Origin: Ruminococcaceae bacterium UBA7030
GTDB lineage: Bacteria > Bacillota > Clostridia > Oscillospirales > Acutalibacteraceae
Direction of reading: 5' to 3'
Assembly: GCA_002494125.1 (NCBI GenBank)
Contig: DLBD01000048.1
Location: 1 to 20,566, forward strand
DNA length: 20,566 nucleotides
Part shown: positions 14,589 to 20,566 of the stretch, in pieces
How the letters are laid out: each line of letters opens with the position of its first letter
Position numbering within the stretch: position 1 is the first letter of the stretch
The notes under the pieces: model-generated
What the model saw: only the letters and a program-made list of their open reading frames with translations
Database searches by the model: none
Told to the model about the DNA's origin: nothing
Translations under genes and position numbers: made by a program

Positions 14589-17500
14589 TTACCATTCACT
14601 CTTAGTATAAGAACGGATAATGTTTGTAATAATATTATCTCTACGAATACCTTTTCCTTTTCCGCTTTTCATCTGATCCTGAATTTTACCGGCTCTGATT
14701 GTGACAAAATCAGCCTTGTCTACAATCTTATCAATCGGCGGTATATCAGAGTTAAATTCATAATTTGAAGGTACTGTGTCAATTACTTTTGACGCAAGCT
14801 CAGTTACAAATTCTTCATCGGTAAAGGTCAGTCCGAGAATTACTACCTTATTATTTTCGCAGAATGTGACCTCTCTGCAGTCTGAAACATTTGCGCTGTA
14901 AAGATGAAAGCGTGCCTTTTCGGGCTTGTTTCCTTCAGGATGATGGGTATGTGTAAACTCGAAGCCCGACTTGATGTTATTTCCGTCATAGATATTTGCC
15001 TTTTGATCAAGTCCTGCCATATCCCATTTGCAGATAGGTTCTGTAATATCCCTTATCTGAAATTGTATTTTTCTCTTTCCTGCAAGAACTGTCAGCTCCT
15101 GAGTACCGAGCGTTGAAGCGGCGAGAAAATACATTCTCTTTTCCTTGCTTTCAACGTTAAAGCTTTGGTCGCGGCAGATGAATACGTCGTTTGCGTCGAC
15201 ATCATTTTCATTTCTGAAGGTTTTGAAACGAATTCCGTTAGTATAAAAGGTATGCGGATAAAGCTCGTTTGGAAGAGAAAAGCCGCTTCCCTGAAGAATT
15301 ACGTTTCTCATATTATCATCAGTTGTAAAGCCTTTTGTATTATAAGGAAGACGTTGAAGCCTATAATGAATTTTCGGCGTTTCAACCTTATTTACATTTG
15401 CAAAAAATGATATGTTAAAGCATTTAACCTCAAAAGGCTTTAAATCAAATTCAAAAGACTTTTCATCAAACGGATACGGCTTTCCGTTAAGACCTGAAGC
15501 ATATGCAGAATAAACCGCATAAAGCTTGTTAAAGAAAGAAAGCTTTACATTTTTCTGCTCTTTGCCTTCGGTTTCATAAATTCTTACACATTTATCAACA
15601 GCAAGCTTGCCGGTCGAAAAGCTTCTGATAACTGCATTGTCGTTATTGATGCTCATAAAACTGAACTCATCGTCAATATCAGTATAATTGCTTCTTGCGT
15701 TAGTCTGGCAAACAAGCATCGGCCTTGTAAACTTTTCTGCTTCTTTCACACTTGCATTTGTATAATCGCCCTTATGTGAGTAAATTGCAAATGAGAAAAT
15801 GTTTCTGCCGAGATCCTGTAAATCCTGTCTTGCGTCTTTAGTAAAAGCGCCTGACGGAGTGTGAATACAGGAAAGCCTTAATGTGTTATTGTCGGGCTTA
15901 TCCCAACCGTATTTACAGTCTGAAAGAATTGATACGCCAAAGCTTTTGTCTTTCTCGGTGATGTCTGCCCATTTTTGAGCAGGAACCTCGTAAAGCTTTT
16001 CGGTATTGTTTCCTCTTTCAATCACGCCTAAACCAAGGTCGTATGTAGCTTTTTCATTTGAAGATGCAAGAGGGAAGACCGCTTTCAGAAGTGTTCTTCT
16101 CGTCTTCCAGTCTATATAGTTTTTAACCTCTACAATCTCACCGCTTGCAGTGAGAGATACAAGCTGAACTATGGTAGAGAATTCTGCCTCTCGTTCAACC
16201 TTAATTCTTACCCTTGCAGGACCTTCTTCAACTATTGTAAATTTTGGAGTGTTTGCATAGCAGTAGGGCTCTCTGTCAATATCTTCTTTGAGAATCTCCC
16301 AGCTCGGATATGCAAGCGAACCTACATCGTGAAGTAAAGCCATTTTAATAGGGGAGGAAATAACCTGCCTTTTAAGCTTCTTATCATAAAGATACGCTAT
16401 GTCACCGTTCTTATTAAAAATAAGTTTATATTTTTTATTTTCAAGAGTATGTCCGTGAACGCTGAGACCTGTGTCAATACTGCACGGCTCTTCACTCTTT
16501 CTTATTTCAAAAATCTTATATGAATAAGGCTTCATCATAGGCTCAAATACAACTGTTAAAGCCTTGCCTTTTTTACTTATAATCTGGCTTGGTATCTCGT
16601 TACCCGCCTTGTCAAATACTTTTATGTATTTGCAGTTTACAACTGTGCGGATTTTAATCTCAACACATTCTTTTCTTTCAAACTGTGTCGGATTATGAAC
16701 TGCAACAGCAACACTTTCGTTGTCAACCCAAGAGGTATTAAAAGCCCTTAAAAGCCTGCCGACAGCAGTCTGATACTCTGACTTAAAGGTGAATAGCGAC
16801 TGATAGTAATCGCTCCAAGAGTCGTTATAAACCTCCATAGTTGATGTACCGGTTATGTCGTCATGGAACTGATGTTTGATAACATTCTTCCAGGCGTTTT
16901 CCATATTGTCAACAGGGTATTGATAGTCATTGAGAAGCATATAAGCATTTGCACATGCAAGCTCGCTCGCTTGTCCCATGCTTTCGCACTGCGCGTTGAG
17001 CCTTTTGCTCATAGCTCTTGATGTGTAACAGCCGGCGCCGTGACTTGTCATAAGAAGTTCGTTATTCCAAACGGGAAGCTTCTTCTTTTCGTTTTCGTCT
17101 AATTTGTCAAGTGCTTCAAAGACATCGCCTGCAGCTGCAGAAACAATCTCAAAATGAGGCGTGTCCTTATTCGCCCTAACGCTTTTTTCAACCGCTGCAA
17201 CGCTTTCCTCAGTCGGTGAGCCGCCCCAGTCGCCGGTGCCGTAAAGGTGATTTGACCAAGGGATACCTGAGGTTGCGGCATTGTCTGCAATTCTGTCAAT
17301 AATGCTTACGCTTGCTCGAATGTCATCGTTAAAGTTGAATTTATGTCTGTATGATCTTGCGTTGAGCGAGGCGTAAACCCTGCTCGAATCAGGTCCTTGA
17401 AGCATACCGAGATCAAACGGAATACCGTATGCGCTTCCCCACGAAAGCTTTTGAGTGGTTATGCCCTTAAGATTTGCAAGTGCGCAAATTGACGCAGTTG

Positions 17501-17894
17501 CATAACCTATGCCGAAGCAATCGGGTATAAAAAGCTCGTTTGAAAGGTAGTTAAACTTTTTTGAAAAATACTTGCCGCCGTAATTGAGATTTCTGAATAT
17601 CGCCTCGGGTGAGGGTATATTCATATCACCCGTTTCATATACCGCTCCTGCAGGAATCCATCTTCCTTGTTTGACATATTTTTTGATAATGTCAAATGCC
17701 TTAGGATAAAATTCCTCTATAAGCTCATAGCGGTACGCACCCTCGAAATTGAATCTGTAATTCGGATACTTTTCAAGTAAATCGAAATTCTTTGTGAGAG
17801 TGTCTGGTAAATATTCTTCAATTGTTTTTGCAAGCCGCCATCTCCACACGGTGTCGAGATGTGCGTTTGAAACCACAAAAGCAGTATTTTTCAT
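14589..17894 (-). CDS. GH38-family alpha-mannosidase-like glycoside hydrolase
   Basis: This is a large glycoside hydrolase of family GH38, which are retaining, metal-dependent (usually Zn) alpha-mannosidases. It has 1101 aa and no signal peptide or membrane segment, so it probably acts in the cytoplasm on imported oligosaccharides or glycosides. Family features: AHLDTVWRW near the N-terminus (metal ligands H12 and D14), Phe/Glu-rich FNFEGAYRYELIEEF, PDCFGIG with D125 at the nucleophile position, NNELLMTSHGAGCYTS with H285, and KHQFHDDITGTS with H341 and H344. The middle and C-terminal parts are beta-rich, as in GH38 enzymes. About 230 further residues at the C-terminus (from roughly 860) look like an accessory beta domain that I cannot name. 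The start ATG 17894 has only a weak, distant AAAGG, 15 bp after the preceding 72-aa gene, so coupled expression is likely. Exact substrate is unknown. Confidence 0.88.
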   Translation of the reverse strand: MKNTAFVVSNAHLDTVWRWRLAKTIEEYLPDTLTKNFDLLEKYPNYRFNFEGAYRYELIEEFYPKAFDIIKKYVKQGRWIPAGAVYETGDMNIPSPEAIFRNLNYGGKYFSKKFNYLSNELFIPDCFGIGYATASICALANLKGITTQKLSWGSAYGIPFDLGMLQGPDSSRVYASLNARSYRHKFNFNDDIRASVSIIDRIADNAATSGIPWSNHLYGTGDWGGSPTEESVAAVEKSVRANKDTPHFEIVSAAAGDVFEALDKLDENEKKKLPVWNNELLMTSHGAGCYTSRAMSKRLNAQCESMGQASELACANAYMLLNDYQYPVDNMENAWKNVIKHQFHDDITGTSTMEVYNDSWSDYYQSLFTFKSEYQTAVGRLLRAFNTSWVDNESVAVAVHNPTQFERKECVEIKIRTVVNCKYIKVFDKAGNEIPSQIISKKGKALTVVFEPMMKPYSYKIFEIRKSEEPCSIDTGLSVHGHTLENKKYKLIFNKNGDIAYLYDKKLKRQVISSPIKMALLHDVGSLAYPSWEILKEDIDREPYCYANTPKFTIVEEGPARVRIKVEREAEFSTIVQLVSLTASGEIVEVKNYIDWKTRRTLLKAVFPLASSNEKATYDLGLGVIERGNNTEKLYEVPAQKWADITEKDKSFGVSILSDCKYGWDKPDNNTLRLSCIHTPSGAFTKDARQDLQDLGRNIFSFAIYSHKGDYTNASVKEAEKFTRPMLVCQTNARSNYTDIDDEFSFMSINNDNAVIRSFSTGKLAVDKCVRIYETEGKEQKNVKLSFFNKLYAVYSAYASGLNGKPYPFDEKSFEFDLKPFEVKCFNISFFANVNKVETPKIHYRLQRLPYNTKGFTTDDNMRNVILQGSGFSLPNELYPHTFYTNGIRFKTFRNENDVDANDVFICRDQSFNVESKEKRMYFLAASTLGTQELTVLAGKRKIQFQIRDITEPICKWDMAGLDQKANIYDGNNIKSGFEFTHTHHPEGNKPEKARFHLYSANVSDCREVTFCENNKVVILGLTFTDEEFVTELASKVIDTVPSNYEFNSDIPPIDKIVDKADFVTIRAGKIQDQMKSGKGKGIRRDNIITNIIRSYTKSEW

Positions 17895-17909
17895 TATGCG
17901 TTTTAACCT

Positions 17910-18128
17910 TTATTTTTCAATAATTTCATATGTGAATTCGTATTTTTCCTGAAGCGCCTTAACCTTGTCCTCGTTGTCCTCAATAAAGGTTTCGGTGTAT
18001 ACGCTTTTACCATCAACAGAATAATCTTTAACAATCTGGTTTAGTGCTTCCCAAGCCTCAGCCTCTTCGGGATAGCCGTCCTCAAATTTGATTAAAAATT
18101 CTCTGTGCTTTGGAATTCTTACCTTCAT
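17910..18128 (-). CDS. Hypothetical 72-aa protein before the GH38 gene
   Basis: I do not recognise this family. The 72-aa product is acidic, has no signal peptide, membrane segment or cysteine, and looks like a compact alpha/beta protein: a short basic start (MKVRIPKHREFLIKFEDG), a helix-like EEAEAWEALNQIVKDY, and a second helix-like EDNEDKVKALQEKYEF. It is likely a real gene because GGAGGA lies 8 nt before its ATG, a promoter lies just upstream, and it ends 15 bp before the mannosidase gene, with which it should be co-transcribed. A role linked to the hydrolase is possible, but nothing in the sequence shows it. Confidence 0.75.
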   Translation of the reverse strand: MKVRIPKHREFLIKFEDGYPEEAEAWEALNQIVKDYSVDGKSVYTETFIEDNEDKVKALQEKYEFTYEIIEK

Positions 18129-18148
18129 AAAAGCATCCTCCGTAAAAC

Positions 18149-18162
18149 ATAGTATTTACTAT
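18149..18162. promoter_or_regulatory. Palindrome over -10/start of the mannosidase promoter
   Basis: ATAGTATTTACTAT has 6-bp arms (ATAGTA/TACTAT) around TT. It overlaps the end of the -10 element and the predicted start site, a common place for a repressor operator. TAAAACAT occurs on both sides (18143-18150 and 18171-18178). Operator function is inferred only from position and symmetry. Confidence 0.35.
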
Positions 18163-18189
18163 TATATATATAAAACATTATAATTGCAA
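18161..18189 (-). promoter_or_regulatory. Sigma-A-type promoter for the 72-aa protein and mannosidase
   Basis: Reading the - strand: TTGCAA (18189-18184), a 17-bp spacer, TATAAT (18166-18161). The -35 lies in the last codons of the glycerate kinase gene. Predicted start is near 18154, giving a leader of about 26 nt with GGAGGA before ATG 18128. Confidence 0.6.
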
Positions 18190-19242
18190 TATATTTTTTG
18201 ATTTATCTCTTAATGTTTTATACGCATCTTTCATTGCTTTATCAGCACTTGTCTGTTTGTCAACGAGGCTGATTTGCCTGTCGCATATTTTTACGTTATC
18301 AATACTTCCGCTTATAAGTACACATTCCTTGCCGTGTTCTTTACAAAGCTTGCTAATTCGGTAGGGGAGCTTGCCCATAAGCGTCTGGGAATCGGTTTTT
18401 CCTTCTCCGGTAACTACAAGGTCGGCTTCATCAATTTTTTTCTCAAGCTCGCAAGCAGTTGCAAGAACATCAAACCCGCTTTTTATCTCGCCGCCGTAAA
18501 CCGAATAAAGACCGCCGCAAATTCCTCCTGCCGCACCGGCACCTTTAACCCTGCTGATATCATTAGGGAGAAAAGCGTTAAGCATTTTAAGTCCTTCATC
18601 AAGAACTTTTACCTGCTCCTTATTTGCTCCTTTTTGTGGAGCAAAAACATAGGCGGCACCGTTTTTTCCGAAATATGTATTGTCAACATCACAAGCGAAT
18701 GTAAAGTTAATACCCTTTACAATATTTCTGAAGCTTGCGCCGTAAATATTTTGAAGATCACACCCCTTCGGGTATTCTATTTTATCGCCCTCAATATTTC
18801 TGAAAACTGCGCCCAGTGCAGTCAAAGCTCCTGCTCCTCCATCACAACAGCCGCTGCCCCCGAGGGCGAGAATAATGTTCCTAAAACCCTTTGATACTGC
18901 GTGCTTTATCATCTCACCGGTTCCAAATGAATCGGCATTCATTACATCTTTTTTCCTTTGCAAACCACTTGCCTGTGCACATTCTATAACCGCAGTGTTG
19001 TCGAAGGTAAAGTACTTGCATTTTTTCTGCCTGCCAAAAATATCCGATGCATTGGTGTAAAGTATTTCACCTTTACAAAATTCAGCGAACGAATCGCAAA
19101 ATCCTTCGCCGCCGTCAGAAAATGCCAGCTTTTGTATTTCAAGATTGCCGCCTGCCTCAATAAGTCCTTCCTCAATTGCGTCACAAACCTGATTTGATGA
19201 AAGGGTACCCTTGAAGCTGTCAGGTATGATAAGAACCTTCAT
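18178..19242 (-). CDS. glxK: Glycerate kinase (GlxK/GarK family)
   Basis: This is a cytoplasmic ATP-dependent kinase of the GarK/GlxK glycerate kinase family, which phosphorylates D-glycerate to 2- or 3-phosphoglycerate and so feeds it into glycolysis. It has 354 aa; the family norm is about 375. Family blocks: PDSFKGTLSS (7-16), DGGEG (43-47), FGTGEMI (106-112), GGSGCCDGGAG (128-138), GAGAAGG, and VTGEGKTDSQTLMGKLP toward the C-terminus. The start ATG 19242 is 6 nt after CGGAGG, and a good promoter lies at 19270-19298. Whether the product is 2-P- or 3-P-glycerate is not readable from sequence. Its neighbour GH38 hydrolase could in principle release glycerate from a glycosyl-glycerate, but the two may be unrelated. 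Confidence 0.93.
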   Translation of the reverse strand: MKVLIIPDSFKGTLSSNQVCDAIEEGLIEAGGNLEIQKLAFSDGGEGFCDSFAEFCKGEILYTNASDIFGRQKKCKYFTFDNTAVIECAQASGLQRKKDVMNADSFGTGEMIKHAVSKGFRNIILALGGSGCCDGGAGALTALGAVFRNIEGDKIEYPKGCDLQNIYGASFRNIVKGINFTFACDVDNTYFGKNGAAYVFAPQKGANKEQVKVLDEGLKMLNAFLPNDISRVKGAGAAGGICGGLYSVYGGEIKSGFDVLATACELEKKIDEADLVVTGEGKTDSQTLMGKLPYRISKLCKEHGKECVLISGSIDNVKICDRQISLVDKQTSADKAMKDAYKTLRDKSKNILQL

Positions 19243-19269
19243 ATTAAGCCTCCGAATTATTATCGGTAT

Positions 19270-19298
19270 ATTTTATCATATTTCGGCTTAACTATCAA
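19270..19298 (-). promoter_or_regulatory. Sigma-A-type promoter of the glycerate kinase gene
   Basis: Reading the - strand: TTGATA (19298-19293), a 17-bp spacer, TAAAAT (19275-19270), with TGA directly before the -10 as an extended element. It begins just after the ThrE small-subunit stop. Predicted start is near 19263, giving a leader of about 21 nt with CGGAGG. Confidence 0.65.
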
Positions 19299-19727
19299 TC
19301 ACAGCTTTTCTTTAATATCTTTAATAATTATCATTATAATTGAGCTTATAACTGTGCCGAGTGCAATGGCGGTTCCTACTGCCGCCGTCCTTCGTGCGTA
19401 TTGTAAAAACATCTCTCTGTTTTCGTTAATTACACCGAGTATTGAATAATATATATAGCTTCCCGGAAGAAGAGGAATTGTCGAAGGAAGAAGTATTACG
19501 GTCCTCGGCTTTTTAATGAGCCTTGAACAGATTTCACAGTAAAATGACAAAATAAGCATTGCGAGCGTGCAGGCGTAGAATTCACCTGTCGTTTCGTTTA
19601 GCGCAATGCTTATATATGAGGTTATTAACGAGCCGATAATGACATATGCTATGCTGTCTGTTTTTACTCTCATCGTTACGGCAAATGCTGTGGCTCCCGC
19701 CGTGCATAAAACTATTTCCTTGATCAT
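19299..19727 (-). CDS. ThrE-type exporter, small subunit (ThrE_2/YjjB-like)
   Basis: This is a 142-aa membrane protein with about four or five hydrophobic segments and a basic/acidic C-terminal end (KDIKEKL). The block KKPRTVILLPSTIPLLPGS, with its LLPG motif followed by YIYYS, matches the ThrE_2 (YjjB) half of the threonine/serine exporter family. That half is fused to the larger half in Corynebacterium ThrE and separate in E. coli (YjjP-YjjB, reported as a succinate exporter). Its ATG overlaps the stop of the large-subunit gene (ATGA), so the two are coupled and presumably form one complex. The transported substrate (amino acid or organic acid) cannot be assigned. It ends just before the glycerate kinase promoter, with no terminator between. 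Confidence 0.88.
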   Translation of the reverse strand: MIKEIVLCTAGATAFAVTMRVKTDSIAYVIIGSLITSYISIALNETTGEFYACTLAMLILSFYCEICSRLIKKPRTVILLPSTIPLLPGSYIYYSILGVINENREMFLQYARRTAAVGTAIALGTVISSIIMIIIKDIKEKL

Positions 19728-20431
19728 ATTATTCTGCCTAAAAGAATTGCTGTTGCAATTGAAACAGCGATGGCAAGAGCTGACATAATGCTTTCTAAAA
19801 GTTCATATCCTCCCGCCTCAATATCACCGTTAACCATATCCCTTGCGGCGTTTTGAATTGTTATACCCGGCACGAGTATCATAATTGCGCCAATGATAAT
19901 TTTGTCTGTGTCAAGAGATGGGAGAAGTTTTTGAAAAATGCAGGCGGTAGTACCTATTATAAAAGAGTCAATAAGATTTGCTGTAAAAAGTGAGTAATCT
20001 CTCCTCCTGTAAAATCCTGATGAAATAATCATACCGATAGCTGCGCTGAACAAAGCGTCGTAAAAACTTCCTCCAAAGAAAACGCAAAAACAAAATACCG
20101 CAATGCTGTTAAATAGCATATCGGCTGTTTTGGATAACCTGACTTGTTTTGTAATGTTTATATCGTTGTACTTACCTTCGCAAATACGTCTTGATAATGC
20201 GTTGAGCCTTTCAATTTCCGCCATATCAAGCCTTGTATCTCCAATTCGTCTTGCTGATATCATATTCCCGCATTTTGCAAACAGAAAGTTAGGAAGCGCA
20301 AAGATAACACAATCGTCGTTTTCGGAATTTATTCGCCTTATGGTTTCCTTTGCTCTTCCGATTTCACCGCCGCAGCGTATTATTTCTTCGCCGATATCAA
20401 GTGAAAGGGAGAATAATTCTTTGTCGTTCAT
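19724..20431 (-). CDS. ThrE-type exporter, large subunit (ThrE/YjjP-like)
   Basis: This is a 235-aa protein (from ATG 20431) of the ThrE/YjjP family of inner-membrane exporters. A soluble N-terminal region (about 1-100, with GGEIGRAKETIRRI and LPNFLFAKCG) is followed by about five membrane segments. The family block LVPGITIQNAARDMVNGD lies at 187-204. It pairs with the small subunit encoded immediately downstream with a 4-base overlap. The frame continues upstream to TTG 20467, but the predicted promoter puts the transcription start at about 20466, which would leave that codon out. ATG 20431 is therefore preferred, though neither start has a clear Shine-Dalgarno site. The substrate may be threonine/serine or a dicarboxylate; sequence does not decide. 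Confidence 0.88.
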   Translation of the reverse strand: MNDKELFSLSLDIGEEIIRCGGEIGRAKETIRRINSENDDCVIFALPNFLFAKCGNMISARRIGDTRLDMAEIERLNALSRRICEGKYNDINITKQVRLSKTADMLFNSIAVFCFCVFFGGSFYDALFSAAIGMIISSGFYRRRDYSLFTANLIDSFIIGTTACIFQKLLPSLDTDKIIIGAIMILVPGITIQNAARDMVNGDIEAGGYELLESIMSALAIAVSIATAILLGRII

Positions 20432-20472
20432 AATTATATTTTTTGGTATATTGTCGGGCGTATTCAAAATTA

Positions 20473-20501
20473 TCTATAATTTTTTGTTTGGGTATTGACA
20501 A
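20473..20501 (-). promoter_or_regulatory. Divergent promoter of the ThrE operon
   Basis: Reading the - strand: TTGTCA (20501-20496), a 17-bp spacer, TATAGA (20478-20473). The predicted start is near 20466. Its -35 shares five bases with the -35 of the tRNA promoter on the opposite strand. Confidence 0.6.
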
Positions 20502-20522
20502 AAAAACTTTTTCTGCTATAAT
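20495..20522 (+). promoter_or_regulatory. Promoter of the initiator tRNA gene
   Basis: TTGACA (20495-20500), a 16-bp spacer, and TATAAT (20517-20522) with extended TGC directly before it (20514-20516). Both hexamers match the sigma-A consensus exactly. The start is expected near 20529, about 14 nt before the tRNA. Confidence 0.85.
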
Positions 20523-20542
20523 AATTAGCACACACAAGATAG

Positions 20543-20566
20543 CGCGGAGTGGAGCAGTTGGTAGCT
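20543..20566 (+). tRNA. Initiator tRNA-Met (5' part only, runs off the window)
   Basis: The 24 bases from 20543 match the 5' end of bacterial tRNA-fMet: CGCGGAG as the acceptor 5' strand, starting with the C1 that marks initiators, then TG, and a D-arm GAGC...GCT with loop AGTTGGTA. The anticodon lies beyond the window, so the identity rests on this 5' part. A consensus promoter stands just upstream. Confidence 0.82.

Noticed and set aside
18274..18894. 206-aa open frame on the + strand
   Set aside because: It lies wholly opposite the glycerate kinase gene, which has all family motifs; no ribosome site or family match.
20429..20467. TTG 20467 as the ThrE large-subunit start
   Set aside because: The predicted transcription start is at about 20466, and there is no ribosome site; ATG 20431 fits better.

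Overview
The window looks like chromosomal DNA from an anaerobic, spore-forming-type Firmicute (class Clostridia, probably a gut Oscillospirales/Ruminococcaceae-like lineage). This placement is inferred from the order of the division and cell-wall (dcw) genes, strong AAGGAGG-type ribosome sites, consensus sigma-A promoters, a FtsI/SpoVD-type PBP with PASTA domains and a DAP-type MurE. There is no phage, insertion sequence, CRISPR array or obvious foreign DNA.

Positions 48-12908 hold one tightly packed + strand dcw operon: mraZ, rsmH, ftsL, a divisional PBP (ftsI), murE, murF, mraY, ftsW, murG, murA and divIB/ftsQ. Most junctions overlap or nearly touch. The genes make UDP-MurNAc-pentapeptide (part of the route), lipid I and lipid II, and the septal polymerase/transpeptidase pair FtsW-PBP with the bitopic partners FtsL and DivIB. 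murD, murC, murB, ddl and ftsA are absent from the places where related clusters carry them. A hairpin around the divIB stop codon plus a strong terminator end this unit. ftsZ (13137-14243) follows under its own extended -10 promoter.

Positions 14244-14588 are a 345-bp gene-free gap between convergent genes. Each end has a bidirectional terminator. Between them is an AT-rich stretch with a cluster of DnaA-box-like 9-mers (three fit TTWTNCACA exactly) woven into a repeated TTTTCCAC/TTTTAACA module. This is the least explained piece of the window.

Positions 14589-20467 are transcribed from the - strand. In order of transcription they are a split ThrE-type exporter (two subunits, ATGA overlap), a glycerate kinase with its own promoter, a 72-aa protein of unknown function, and a large cytoplasmic GH38 alpha-mannosidase. 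The last two share a promoter that carries a palindrome. GH38 next to glycerate kinase raises the possibility of glycosyl-glycerate use, but this is only an inference. At the right edge an initiator tRNA-Met gene starts on the + strand. Its perfect promoter shares its -35 region with the divergent ThrE promoter.

No clearly new multi-gene system is visible. The noteworthy items are mostly regulatory: the DnaA-box cluster, the overlapping divergent promoters, the RBS-containing hairpin before murA, and the isolated ftsZ unit.
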